From positions 165,315 through 229,314 of the forward strand of contig NZ_BAAARY010000004.1 in NCBI RefSeq assembly GCF_039532605.1: a stretch of 64,000 bases of DNA. Direction: 5' to 3'. The notes under the pieces are model-generated. The model searched no databases and was not told the origin of the DNA. It saw nothing but the letters and a program-made list of their open reading frames with translations. Positions 50,653 to 59,731 of the stretch are shown piece after piece. This DNA is from Pilimelia columellifera. Lineage in GTDB: Bacteria > Actinomycetota > Actinomycetes > Mycobacteriales > Micromonosporaceae. The position numbers were made by a program, and so were the translations under genes. Numbering within the stretch: position 1 is the first letter of the stretch; every line of letters begins with the position of its first letter.

Positions 50653-52685
50653 TGTCCACCGTCCTGGTCGTCGTGGACGACGGCACGGTGAGCCGCGAAG
50701 TCGTCCGCTCGGCCCTCGCCCACGGCGGGCGCCGGGTCATCGAGGCCGCCGACGGGCGGTCGGCGCTGGCCGCCGCGCGCCATCACCATCCGGATGCCGT
50801 CGTCGCGGACCTTCCCATGCCCGGAATGGACGGCTACGACTTCGTCAGCCAGCTGCGGGTCGACCCCGCCACCGCCGACATACCGGTGCTGTTCCACACC
50901 GCCAACTACCAACCGGACGAGGCCGCCCCGCTCGCCGAGGCGTACGGCGTCCACCGGGTCCTGCCGAAGTCCGCCAGCCCGCAGGAGCTGCTGGACGCCG
51001 TCGAGTCGGCGGTACGCGCCAGCCCCCGGCCGCACGCCTTCACGGAGGCCGGCGGATCGGTCCTGCCTTCCGGGTTGGCCGTCCAACACCTTCGGACCAT
51101 CAACACCAAGCTGGTGGAGAAGGCCCGCGCGCTCGACGAGAGCGAGGCCCGGCTGGCGACCATCGCCGAGCTGTCGCCGGTCGGCATCGTCGTCGGCGAC
51201 CGCGAAGGCCTCGCCGGCTACGTCAACCCACAGTTCTGCACGATCACCCAGGCCCCGGCCGGGGAGCTGCTCGGCGCCGGCTGGCTGGCCTACCTGCCCG
51301 AGGAGCACCGCCAGGAGATCAGCGGCGGCAGTCTGGCCACGGCCGCCGCCGGCCGCCGTCTCGGCGAGGTCACCTGCGCCGACGGTAGGACCCACTGGCT
51401 CAGCAGCACCCTGCAACAGGTGACCGACGGCGCGCATGTCACCGGATTTGTAGCAATGGTCGACGATGTGACCACCCTCATCGAGAACGAACGGCTCCGC
51501 TCCGCTGAGGAGCAGCAGCGCGCCAACGAGCGGTTCCATGGACTGGCCCGCCTCGGCGGGGTCATCGCCCACGACTTCAACAACCTGCTCAACATCATCG
51601 CGTCATTCACCGAGCTGATCACCGAGGAGATCGGCGACACCGCCGGATCGGTGCTCGCCGACACCCGCGCCGACGCGCTCCGGGCCGACCTGGAACGGAT
51701 CGACGACGCGTGCCGTCGAGGCGCCAAGCTGACCCGTCAGCTGCTGGCCCTCGGCGGTCGCGAGGCCGTCCAGGTCACCTCCCTGGACGTCACACCGGTG
51801 CTGCGGGAGGCGCTCGCCGAGGCGTCCGTCCCGACCACGGTCACGGTCGACGCGCCGCTGCCCACGACACCCCGCATGGTCAACATGGACGGCGACCGGA
51901 TGCGGGACGCGCTACGCGGCATCATCGTCAACGCCGCCGAGGCGATGCCCGACGGCGGAAGGCTGACCCTGACGGTGGACGCGGTCCGGTTGAGCGCTCC
52001 CGATCCGGCGCAGACGCAGCTGAAACCAGGCGGCTACGTGCAGATCGTCATCGCCGACACCGGGATCGGCATGACGCCCGATGTCGCCGCCCGGGCCACC
52101 GAGCCGTTCTACACCGTCGGCAAGGAGGGCCACCGGCCCGGGCTGGGCCTGGCCACCGCGTACGGAACGCTCCGCCAGCTGGGGGGTGGGTTGAGCGTTC
52201 GGAGCGAGTCCGGCCGCGGCACGAAGGTCACCGTCTTCCTGCCGGCGGCACGGGAACCGGTCGACCCGGCGCTGACCTCCGGCGACGGCCCCGCGCCGGC
52301 AGCGGCCACGGTCCTGCTCGCCGAGGACGAGGAGGGGCTGCGAGCCGCCGTCGAACGGATGCTCACCCGCGCCGGCTACGACGTCATCGGCGGGGCGGAC
52401 GGGGAGCAGGCGCTGTCCGCCGCGGCGGCCCACGCCGGCCCGATCGACATCCTGCTGACCGACGTGGTGATGCCACGGATGAACGGGCCGCAGCTGGCCG
52501 AGCGGATCCGGCAGACCCGATCCGACCTGCCCGTGCTGTACATGTCCGGCTTCGCCGCTCCGTTGATGACCGCCGAGGGCGTCCTGCCGGCCGGGGTGAC
52601 CGTGGTGAACAAGCCGTTCAGCCGGGAGGTGCTTTTGGCGACGCTGCGCGCCGCCCTGACCACCGCCAGCGTCGGCGCCGCCTAG
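50652..52685 (+). CDS. Hybrid sensor histidine kinase (REC-PAS-HisKA-HATPase-REC)
   Basis: A 677-residue cytoplasmic protein. N-terminal receiver: VLVVVDDGTVSREVV, phospho-Asp in VVADLPMPGMDGYDF, Lys in RVLPKSASP. A PAS domain follows (LATIAELSPVGIVVGDREGLAGYVN). HisKA has GGVIAHDFNNLLNIIASFTELI, and HATPase has NAAEAMPDGG, IADTGIGMTPD and GHRPGLGLATAYGTL. A C-terminal receiver has VLLAEDEEGLRA, LLTDVVMPRMNGP and VVNKPFSRE. No membrane helix. It is translationally coupled to the degenerate kinase upstream, and the two may form a phosphorelay. No DNA-binding output is encoded nearby. Confidence 0.92.
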   Translation: MSTVLVVVDDGTVSREVVRSALAHGGRRVIEAADGRSALAAARHHHPDAVVADLPMPGMDGYDFVSQLRVDPATADIPVLFHTANYQPDEAAPLAEAYGVHRVLPKSASPQELLDAVESAVRASPRPHAFTEAGGSVLPSGLAVQHLRTINTKLVEKARALDESEARLATIAELSPVGIVVGDREGLAGYVNPQFCTITQAPAGELLGAGWLAYLPEEHRQEISGGSLATAAAGRRLGEVTCADGRTHWLSSTLQQVTDGAHVTGFVAMVDDVTTLIENERLRSAEEQQRANERFHGLARLGGVIAHDFNNLLNIIASFTELITEEIGDTAGSVLADTRADALRADLERIDDACRRGAKLTRQLLALGGREAVQVTSLDVTPVLREALAEASVPTTVTVDAPLPTTPRMVNMDGDRMRDALRGIIVNAAEAMPDGGRLTLTVDAVRLSAPDPAQTQLKPGGYVQIVIADTGIGMTPDVAARATEPFYTVGKEGHRPGLGLATAYGTLRQLGGGLSVRSESGRGTKVTVFLPAAREPVDPALTSGDGPAPAAATVLLAEDEEGLRAAVERMLTRAGYDVIGGADGEQALSAAAAHAGPIDILLTDVVMPRMNGPQLAERIRQTRSDLPVLYMSGFAAPLMTAEGVLPAGVTVVNKPFSREVLLATLRAALTTASVGAA

Positions 52686-52692
52686 TCCGGCG

Positions 52693-53766
52693 TCAGACCG
52701 CCGCGGGCCGGGCCATGGTGGAGCTGACCACCCAACGACGCAGACGGTCCCCGGCGGCGCCGCAGTCGATCGCCGCGGCGGCGCGGTCCAACCCCGACCG
52801 TAGACCGGCCAGCAGGCCCGCCCCGTCGCAGTCGGCCAGCCCAGCCTGCGCCACGAGCGCCGCGGCCGCGTTGACCAGCACCGCGTCCCGTACCGGACCG
52901 CTCTCCCCGGCCAGCAGCCGCTCCACCACGGCGGCGTTGGCGGCCGCGTCGCCGCCACGCAGCGCCCCAGGCTGGCTACGGGCCAACCCGAGCGCCGTGG
53001 CGTCGATCGTGAACGCCCTGACCGTGCCGCCGGCGGCGACCCAGACGCGGGTGGGCGCGGCGGTGCTGATCTCATCCAGCCCGTCCGCACCGCGCACGAC
53101 GAGCACGGAGTCTCCCCGGTCGGCGAAGACCTGGGCCATCACCGGCGCCATCGTGGCGTCGAAACAACCGACCACGCCGGAGCGGGGTCGGGCCGGATTG
53201 GTCAGCGGGCCGAGCACGTTGAACGCGGTCGGGACACCGAGCTCGCGCCGGACGGCAGCGGCGTGCCGGGCTCCGGGGTGGAAGCGCGGGGCGAAGCAGA
53301 ATCCGATGCCGGCCTCGGTGACGGTGCGGAGCACCCCCTCGGGGCCCAGCTCAAGGCAGATGCCCAGCTTTTCGAGCACGTCGGCGGTGCCGCACGATGA
53401 CGAGGCCGCCCGGTTGCCGTGCTTGACCACCGGCACGCCGGCGCCGGCGACGACGACGGCGGCCATGGTCGAGATGTTGACGGTGTTGGAGCCGTCGCCG
53501 CCGGTGCCGACGACATCGACGGCCGCGGCCCGCAGCTGCTCGGGCAGCTCGACCGCCGTCGAACGTCGCAGCATCGTGGCCACGAGACCGGCGAGCTCGT
53601 CGGGCGTCTCGCCCTTGGCACGCAGCCCCACCAGGAAACCCGCCAGCTGCGCGTCCGTGGCGGTCCCGGACATGATCTCGTCCATCGCCCAAGCGGTGTC
53701 GCCGCCGGCGAGCTGCTCGCCGCGCAGCAACCGGTTGAGCAACTGCGGCCAGCTGTGCCCGTCCAC
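52693..53766 (-). CDS. trpD: Anthranilate phosphoribosyltransferase
   Basis: Second step of tryptophan synthesis. The 357-residue enzyme shows GTGGDGSNTVNIST (PRPP loop), KHGNRAASSSCGTADVLEKLG, FCFAPRFHPGARH, FNVLGPLTNPARP and GADGLDEIS. GTG 53766 is the start; the receiver-like gene ends seven bases upstream, so they share a transcript. It matches the Rv2192c position. Confidence 0.95.
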   Translation of the reverse strand: MDGHSWPQLLNRLLRGEQLAGGDTAWAMDEIMSGTATDAQLAGFLVGLRAKGETPDELAGLVATMLRRSTAVELPEQLRAAAVDVVGTGGDGSNTVNISTMAAVVVAGAGVPVVKHGNRAASSSCGTADVLEKLGICLELGPEGVLRTVTEAGIGFCFAPRFHPGARHAAAVRRELGVPTAFNVLGPLTNPARPRSGVVGCFDATMAPVMAQVFADRGDSVLVVRGADGLDEISTAAPTRVWVAAGGTVRAFTIDATALGLARSQPGALRGGDAAANAAVVERLLAGESGPVRDAVLVNAAAALVAQAGLADCDGAGLLAGLRSGLDRAAAAIDCGAAGDRLRRWVVSSTMARPAAV

Positions 53767-53773
53767 GACCGAC

Positions 53774-54250
53774 TCAGCCGGCGGTCGGGGCGACGCCCGC
53801 GGGCAGGTCCCCGACCTCGCCGCGCAGCAACGCCGCGACCGTCTGGCCGGTCTCGAACGGGTCCAACGGCAGTCGGACGGTGGCGTCGACCTCGGCGTAG
53901 GCGGCCAGCCACTTGTCGGCGGCGCGGGCGATGGCCAGCACCACCGGCGGCGGGGCGTCGAACTCGTCGCGGACCTGCCGGGCGATGCCGATGCCTCCGG
54001 CCGGGGCGGCCTCGCCGTCGAGCAGCAGCAGGTCGATCTCGTAGCCGTCCATGAGCCGGAGGACCTCGGCGTAGGTGGACGCCTCGACGAACTCGACGGT
54101 CAGCTCCGGGGCGGGACGTTCGCCCACCGCCAGGCGCATCGTCTGCCGCACCAGCGGATCGTCGCTGTAGAGCAGCACGGTGTTGACCCGCTGCGTCTGC
54201 GCTGTGTTGTCGGTCTTCGCCGCGTTGGCTGCCACAGGCCCGGCTCCCAC
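53774..54250 (-). CDS. Stand-alone receiver-like protein
   Basis: A 158-residue protein with a response-regulator receiver fold and no output domain. The acidic pair is in VLLYSDDPLVRQTM, the candidate phospho-Asp in IDLLLLDGEAAPAGG, but the conserved Lys is replaced (VDATVRLPLDPFE). Starts at GTG 54250 (GGAG five bases upstream) or GTG 54235 are both possible. It is co-transcribed with trpD. Function unknown. Confidence 0.7.
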   Translation of the reverse strand: MGAGPVAANAAKTDNTAQTQRVNTVLLYSDDPLVRQTMRLAVGERPAPELTVEFVEASTYAEVLRLMDGYEIDLLLLDGEAAPAGGIGIARQVRDEFDAPPPVVLAIARAADKWLAAYAEVDATVRLPLDPFETGQTVAALLRGEVGDLPAGVAPTAG

Positions 54251-54347
54251 GTCGCTCCGCCACGAGGCCCGACGGCCACGCGGCTTTCAGTGTTGCGGTT
54301 TCGATGATGTCGCTTGATGCCCGCCGATCGTACCGCCGCGGCGGGGG

Positions 54348-55265
54348 TCAGCTGGACGCGCCCGCCGACTCCGCCGGCGCCTTCGCGCGGGCGGCGTGCT
54401 CGCGGAGCTCGGCCCGGTCCAGCTCGCGGTCGACCCGTCTGGCCTCACGTTGGGAGGCCCGGACCCACTGGACCACCAGCACCGCGATCATGATGACGCT
54501 CACCAGCTCCCCGCCGGCCCACAGCACCCCGCCGGCCACCACCTGGTCCTCGCGGGGATCCACCCAGTCCAGCCCCAGCGACGGGTACCAGTCACCGCCG
54601 AACAGGGTGACGCTCTGCATGACGGTGAGACCGAGCACGGTGTGGAACGGCACCGACAGGATCATCAACAGCGCCCGTGCCGGGTACGGCCAGCGTCCGG
54701 GCAGCGGGTCCAGGCCCAGCAGCGGCCAGAAGAACAGGCTTCCGGTGACCAGGAAGTGCGCGTGGGTGACCTCGTGCCAGAACTCGTTCTCCAAGGTCAA
54801 CCGATACAGGTCGGTGAAGTAGAGCGCGAACGGGTTGACCACGAAGATCCCGAAGGCCACCAGCGGAAACGTGATGGTGCGGACGTACCGGCTGTGCAGG
54901 AGCCCGATCAGCCGCCGCCGCCCGGCCACCGGGAGGGTGCGCAGGGCCAGCGTCACCGGCGCCCCGAGCGCCAGGAAGATCGGCGCGACCATCGACAGCG
55001 TCATGTGCTGGATCATGTGCACCGACAGCAAAGTGGTGTCGTATGTCCCGATGCCGCTGAGGGTGACCAACGCGATGCCGCCCAGCCCCGGCCCGAGGAA
55101 CATCCAGATCCGCAATGCGGGCCAGCTGTCGCCACGCGCGCGCAGCCGGTACACGCCGTAGAGGTAGAGGCCGGCGGCGACGACCAGGCCCAACCCGAGC
55201 CAGGTGGCCGGGCGGGCCTGGGTCACGATGGTCGAGACGGTGAATGGAGGCAGGGCGGTCAGCAC
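54348..55265 (-). CDS. ctaG: Cytochrome c oxidase assembly factor, CtaG family
   Basis: A 305-residue membrane protein of the caa3-type CtaG family, which helps insert copper into cytochrome oxidase. About seven helices are seen. Conserved His residues occur in LLSVHMIQHMTLSMVAPIFLALGAP, WHEVTHAHFLVTGSLFFWPLLG and VPFHTVLGL. The C-terminal end is a charged coiled tail (QREARRVDRELDRAELREHAARAK). GTG 55265 is chosen because TACCCT lies seven bases upstream (leaderless) and the hydrophobic protein begins there. It is divergent from ctaE. Confidence 0.88.
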   Translation of the reverse strand: MLTALPPFTVSTIVTQARPATWLGLGLVVAAGLYLYGVYRLRARGDSWPALRIWMFLGPGLGGIALVTLSGIGTYDTTLLSVHMIQHMTLSMVAPIFLALGAPVTLALRTLPVAGRRRLIGLLHSRYVRTITFPLVAFGIFVVNPFALYFTDLYRLTLENEFWHEVTHAHFLVTGSLFFWPLLGLDPLPGRWPYPARALLMILSVPFHTVLGLTVMQSVTLFGGDWYPSLGLDWVDPREDQVVAGGVLWAGGELVSVIMIAVLVVQWVRASQREARRVDRELDRAELREHAARAKAPAESAGASS

Positions 55266-55272
55266 CCTGAGC

Positions 55273-55278
55273 AGGGTA
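55273..55278 (-). promoter_or_regulatory. -10 element of ctaG (leaderless)
   Basis: TACCCT on the minus strand, seven bases before GTG 55265. Confidence 0.45.
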
Positions 55279-55361
55279 ACTGGGCTGCCGACACGCCGCA
55301 GGTGGGGGCCACGACACGCGTGATTCCGCCACCCCGGCGGCGGGGCGGGTTGATCGGGGAC

Positions 55362-55367
55362 CATAAT
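55362..55367 (+). promoter_or_regulatory. -10 element of ctaE (leaderless)
   Basis: CATAAT (5 of 6 to TATAAT), six bases before GTG 55374. No ribosome-binding site is present. Confidence 0.55.
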
Positions 55368-55373
55368 GACCGC

Positions 55374-55970
55374 GTGACTGCGGCGACCATTGAGAAGAGC
55401 CGGATCCACTCGCTGACCCGCCCGAACATGGTCAGCGTCGGGACGATCGTTTGGCTCTCCAGCGAACTTATGTTCTTCGCGGCGTTGTTCGCGATGTACT
55501 TCTTCATCCGTGGGGCTTCGCCGGAGCTGTGGGCGGAGAGGACGGAGGTCCTCAACATCCCTTACGCGACGACGTTCACCGTGATCCTGGTGGCGTCGAG
55601 TGTGACGTGCCAGTTCGGCGTCTTCGCGGCGGAGAAGGGCGACGTGCACGCGCTGCGACGCTGGTTCACCCTGACCTTCGTGATGGGACTGATCTTCGTC
55701 CTGGGTCAGGCGAACGAGTACCGCCACCTGGTCCACGAGGGCATCACGATCAACGGCGACGGGTACGGCTCGGTGTTCTACCTGACCACCGGCTTCCACG
55801 GGCTGCACGTGACCGGCGGCCTCGTGGCGTTCGTGATCTTCATGATCCGTACGACCATGGGCAGGTTCACCCCGGCCCAGGCGACTTCGGCGATCGTCGT
55901 GTCCTACTACTGGCACTTCGTCGACGTCGTGTGGATCGCCCTCTACTTCATGATCTATTGGCTGAAGTAG
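55374..55970 (+). CDS. ctaE: Cytochrome c oxidase subunit III
   Basis: A 198-residue subunit of the aa3 oxidase that pairs with the bcc complex. Five helices are recognisable, with ELMFFAALFAMYFFIRG, GQANEYRHLVHEGI, TTGFHGLHVTGGLVAF and SYYWHFVDVVWIALYFMIYWL. GTG 55374 is supported by the -10 six bases upstream. qcrC follows after 96 bases, as in other actinobacteria. Confidence 0.96.
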   Translation: MTAATIEKSRIHSLTRPNMVSVGTIVWLSSELMFFAALFAMYFFIRGASPELWAERTEVLNIPYATTFTVILVASSVTCQFGVFAAEKGDVHALRRWFTLTFVMGLIFVLGQANEYRHLVHEGITINGDGYGSVFYLTTGFHGLHVTGGLVAFVIFMIRTTMGRFTPAQATSAIVVSYYWHFVDVVWIALYFMIYWLK

Positions 55971-56066
55971 CCGGCGCGGGCCCGCGCACCGCGGGGCCCA
56001 CCGGCGTGGCCGGCGCAGTCCGAGACGACCAGGCCGTCGAGGCCGACTAACCAGGAGATCCAGGCG

Positions 56067-56948
56067 ATGACTTCTGAAAACCCGGCGCCGGGACGCGGGC
56101 TCCGCGCCGGTCTGCCGGCGAGGTTCGCCCGCGCCGTCGGCGCGCGCGCCAATGGACCCGCCGGCCGCGGCCGGCGCCGCCTCGGGACGATCGTGCGGAT
56201 ATCCGCCGCGCTCGCCCTCGCCGGCGGCGTCTACGCCAGCTTCGCGCCAGGGATGGCCGCCGCGGAGGACACCTCCGCGCTGACCCCCGCCGCCCAACTG
56301 GGCAAGGGCTTGTTCGACACGAGCTGCACCACCTGCCACGGCGCCAACGCCCAGGGCGTGCCCGGGCGCGGCCCCAGCCTCATCGGCGTCGGCGCGGCGT
56401 CGGTGGAGTTCCAGGTCAGCTCGGGCCGGATGCCGATGGCCCGCCAGGAGGCGCAGGCCCAGCGCAAGGACCCGTTCTTCAACGAGGACCAGACCCGCCA
56501 GCTCGCCCAGTACATCCAGGAGCTGGGCGGCGGTCCGGAGATCCCGCAGGGCCCCCTGACGCCGACCGGGTCCAAGGAGGCCACCGCCGAGGCGGTCGCC
56601 CGTGGCGGTCAGCTGTTCCGGCTCAACTGCGGCTCCTGCCACACCGCCGGCACCGGCGGCGGCGCGCTGTCCTCCGGCAAGTTCGCGCCCGCTATAGCGC
56701 CGGCGTCGGAGCGGCAGATCTACGCCGCCATGCTCACCGGTCCGCAGAACATGCCGGTCTTCGGCGACAACCAGCTCACCCCGGAGCAGAAGCGGGAGGT
56801 CATCGCGTACGTCCAGACCATGCAGGCGCAGGAGCCCGGCGGCTGGGGCATGGGCAAGCTCGGTCCGGTCACCGAGGGTCTGGCGATCTTCCTGCTCGGG
56901 ATGACGGCGTTGGTGTTCACCTCGCTGTGGATCGCGGGCAAGTCATGA
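56067..56948 (+). CDS. qcrC: Dihaem cytochrome c subunit of cytochrome bcc
   Basis: A 293-residue subunit carrying electrons from the Rieske centre to the oxidase. A basic N-terminus and one signal/anchor helix (residues about 45-65) precede two cytochrome c domains with haem motifs CTTCH and CGSCH and Met ligands in each. A C-terminal helix (LAIFLLGMTALVFTSLWIAG) anchors it. The ATG has AGGAG upstream. Its TGA overlaps the qcrA ATG (ATGA). Confidence 0.96.
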   Translation: MTSENPAPGRGLRAGLPARFARAVGARANGPAGRGRRRLGTIVRISAALALAGGVYASFAPGMAAAEDTSALTPAAQLGKGLFDTSCTTCHGANAQGVPGRGPSLIGVGAASVEFQVSSGRMPMARQEAQAQRKDPFFNEDQTRQLAQYIQELGGGPEIPQGPLTPTGSKEATAEAVARGGQLFRLNCGSCHTAGTGGGALSSGKFAPAIAPASERQIYAAMLTGPQNMPVFGDNQLTPEQKREVIAYVQTMQAQEPGGWGMGKLGPVTEGLAIFLLGMTALVFTSLWIAGKS

Positions 56949-58030
56949 CGGCGACGACCAAGGAGCACGGCGTGCCCACCACCGCAGGGCCGGGCCACGA
57001 GGACCGGACCCGTTTCGAGACCATGCGGGACGGCGCCCGCGAGGACGGCATCGAGATCGTCCACTACGAGCCGCCGTTCCCGAAGACCGGAACGCCCGCC
57101 GAGCGTCGGTTACAGACCATCGTCGCCGGCCTGTTCCTCAGCACCGGCCTGCTCGCGACCGCGTTCGTGGTCATCTACATCGTCTGGCCGTGGGAGTACG
57201 ACCGCGACAGCCTCATCAGCAACCTCTACACGCCGATGCTCGGCCTCACCCTCGGCCTGGCGCTGGTGTGCACCGGCTTCGGCATCATGATCTGGGGCAA
57301 GAAACTCATCCCGCACGAGATCGCCATCCAGGAGCGGCACGACGGTCCGTCCTCCGAGCACGACCGTTCGGTAACGGTAGCCACGCTCCAGTACCTGGGC
57401 GACGAGATGGGCCTCAAGCGGCGTCCGTTGCTGGGCCTGTCCCTGCTGGCCGGTCTCGCGCCGGTCGGCGCGGCGGTCGCCGCGCCGCTGATCGGCGGCA
57501 TGATCAAGGACCCGCACAAGAACGTCGAGGGCCGCGATGACAGCGCCCTGATGACCACCGCCTGGAACACCGGCATCCGCCTCGCCCGCGAGGACAGCAG
57601 CCCGGTGCGCCCGGAGGACGTCAGCGTCGGCGGTCAGATCACCGTGTTCCCCGACATCCCCGGCGGCCACACCAACAGGTACGCCGACTCCCCCACGCTC
57701 CTCATCCACCTGCGGGTCGAGGACATGGACCGGCTCCGGGAGAACCTCTACGGCATCAACGAGGGCGGCATCTGGGGCAACTTCGTCGCCTACTCGAAGA
57801 TCTGCACCCACGCCGGCTGCCCGGCGAGCCTGTACGAGCAGCAGACGAACCGCCTGCTGTGTCCGTGCCACCAGTCGCAGTTCCTCATCACTGACAACGC
57901 CAAGCCGATCTTCGGCCCGGCGACGCGCCGGCTGCCGATGCTGCCGATCACCGTCGACGACGAGGGCTTCTTCGTGGCCCAGTCCGACTACAAGGTCCCT
58001 GTCGGCCCCGGCTTCTGGGAGCGGCCATGA
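56945..58030 (+). CDS. qcrA: Rieske iron-sulfur subunit of cytochrome bcc
   Basis: A 361-residue subunit with three membrane helices (the actinobacterial form; residues about 55-75, 90-110, 165-185) and a C-terminal Rieske domain. Cluster ligands are CTHAGC and CPCHQS. Four-base overlaps with both qcrC and qcrB show tight coupling. Confidence 0.96.
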   Translation: MTATTKEHGVPTTAGPGHEDRTRFETMRDGAREDGIEIVHYEPPFPKTGTPAERRLQTIVAGLFLSTGLLATAFVVIYIVWPWEYDRDSLISNLYTPMLGLTLGLALVCTGFGIMIWGKKLIPHEIAIQERHDGPSSEHDRSVTVATLQYLGDEMGLKRRPLLGLSLLAGLAPVGAAVAAPLIGGMIKDPHKNVEGRDDSALMTTAWNTGIRLAREDSSPVRPEDVSVGGQITVFPDIPGGHTNRYADSPTLLIHLRVEDMDRLRENLYGINEGGIWGNFVAYSKICTHAGCPASLYEQQTNRLLCPCHQSQFLITDNAKPIFGPATRRLPMLPITVDDEGFFVAQSDYKVPVGPGFWERP

Positions 58031-59631
58031 GAAAGCGCGCCAAACTCGACGTCAAGTCCATGCCGGCCACCGCGGCCAACGCCGTTGACGAGCGCCTCCA
58101 GGTGGCCCGCCCGCTACGGGGCCTGCTCAACAAGGTCTTCCCCGACCACTGGTCGTTCCTGCTCGGCGAGATCGCGCTGTTCTCGTTCATCGTGCTGCTG
58201 CTGACCGGCGTCTTCCTGACCCTGTTCTTCGACCCGTCGATGAAGGAGGTCACGTACAACGGCAGCTACCTGCCGCTGCGTGGCGTCCACATGTCGGCCG
58301 CGTACGAGAGCGCTCTGAACATCTCGTTCGACGTGCGCGGCGGCCTCATCATGCGCCAGATGCACCACTGGGCGGCGCTGCTGTTCATGGCCTCGATCGT
58401 CATCCATATGTTCCGGATCTTCTTCACCGGCGCGTTCCGCAAACCGCGTGAGACGAACTGGGTCATCGGCATCGTGCTGTTCATCCTGGGCTTCCTGGCC
58501 GGCTTCACCGGTTACTCGCTGCCCGACGACGGCCTGTCCGGCACCGGCCTGCGGATCGCCCACGCGATCATCCTGTCGATCCCGGTGATCGGCACCTGGA
58601 CCGCCGACGCGCTATTCGGCGGGGAGTTCCCGGGCGACGGCTCGATCATCCCGCGGGCGTACATCGCCCACGTCCTGCTCATCCCGGGCGGGCTGCTCGC
58701 GCTCATCGGCGCCCACCTGGGGCTGGTGTTCAAGCAGAAGCACACCCAGTGGCCGGGACCGGGCCGGACGAACACGAACGTCGTCGGCGAACGGATGTTC
58801 CCCCGATACGTGATCAAGCAGGGTGGCTTCTTCGCCATCGTGTTCGGGGTCATCGCCCTCATGGCCGGCCTGCTGTCGATCAACCCGATCTGGTTGTTCG
58901 GCCCGTACGAGGCGGCGATCGTCTCGGCGGCGAGCCAGCCCGACTGGTACGTCATGTTCCTGGACGGCTCGACGCGGCTCATGCCGCCCTGGGAGGTCCG
59001 GGCGTTCGGCCACACCCTGCCGCCGCTGTTCTGGCCCACTGTGGTGCTGCCAGGCATCATGTTCACGCTGGCCGGGGCGTACCCGTTCATCGAGGCGCGA
59101 CGGAACAAGGACAAGACGGTCCACAACCTGCTCCAGCGACCGCGGGACGTGCCGGACCGCACCGCTCTGGGCGCCATGGCCATCACGTTCTACATGGTCC
59201 TGGCGATCTCCGGCGGCAACGATGTCGTGGCCGAGACCTTCGAGATCAGCCTCAACGCGATGACGTGGGCCGGTCGGATCCTGTTGCTCCTGCTGCCGCC
59301 GCTGGCCTACTGGGCGGCCCGGCGGGTCTGCCTGGGCCTGCAGCAGCACGACCGTGAGGTCCTCGCGCACGGCGTCGAGACCGGCATCATCAAGCGGATG
59401 CCTGACGGCCGCTTCGTGGAGATCCACCAGCCGCTGGCCGCGCCGGATGAGCACGGTCACACCGAGCTGGAGTACACCGGCTGGGTGGTGCCGAAGAAGA
59501 TGAACCGGATCGGGGCGCTCGCCCCGGCGATCAAGGGCTTCTTCTACCCGGTCGAGGAGCCGGCGGCGCCGGCCAAGCCGCTCGCCGGCTCGTCCGGCAA
59601 GGAGTTGGAGACCTCGGGCCGCCAGCAGTAA
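58027..59631 (+). CDS. qcrB: Cytochrome b subunit of cytochrome bcc
   Basis: A 534-residue membrane subunit with the haem b ligand His pairs (MRQMHHWAALLFMASIVIHMFRI and AYIAHVLLIPGGLLALIGAHLGLV) and the Qo-site region ending in PYEAAIVSAASQPDWYVMFLDGSTRLMPPWE. It has the extra C-terminal cytoplasmic extension of actinobacteria. It is the last gene of the ctaE-qcrCAB cluster and is followed by a strong terminator. Confidence 0.97.
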   Translation: MRKRAKLDVKSMPATAANAVDERLQVARPLRGLLNKVFPDHWSFLLGEIALFSFIVLLLTGVFLTLFFDPSMKEVTYNGSYLPLRGVHMSAAYESALNISFDVRGGLIMRQMHHWAALLFMASIVIHMFRIFFTGAFRKPRETNWVIGIVLFILGFLAGFTGYSLPDDGLSGTGLRIAHAIILSIPVIGTWTADALFGGEFPGDGSIIPRAYIAHVLLIPGGLLALIGAHLGLVFKQKHTQWPGPGRTNTNVVGERMFPRYVIKQGGFFAIVFGVIALMAGLLSINPIWLFGPYEAAIVSAASQPDWYVMFLDGSTRLMPPWEVRAFGHTLPPLFWPTVVLPGIMFTLAGAYPFIEARRNKDKTVHNLLQRPRDVPDRTALGAMAITFYMVLAISGGNDVVAETFEISLNAMTWAGRILLLLLPPLAYWAARRVCLGLQQHDREVLAHGVETGIIKRMPDGRFVEIHQPLAAPDEHGHTELEYTGWVVPKKMNRIGALAPAIKGFFYPVEEPAAPAKPLAGSSGKELETSGRQQ

Positions 59632-59641
59632 ACCAGCGCGT

Positions 59642-59679
59642 CAGTGGGGCCCGGCAGGATCACCTGCCGGGCCCCACTG
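59642..59679 (+). terminator. Strong hairpin terminator after qcrB
   Basis: A perfect 17-bp stem (59642-59658 with 59663-59679, G-C rich) around loop ATCA, ten bases after the qcrB stop, followed by CTTCC rather than a U-run. Confidence 0.85.
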
Positions 59680-59731
59680 CTTCCACCACCACCCCGCGGA
59701 CGTCGTCGAGTTCGGCTACGCGGGGTTTGGC

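Noticed and set aside
54348..56642. 764-codon frame suggesting an N-terminal extension of CtaG
   Set aside because: The extension is antisense to ctaE and qcrC; the membrane protein begins at GTG 55265 with a -10 at the right distance.
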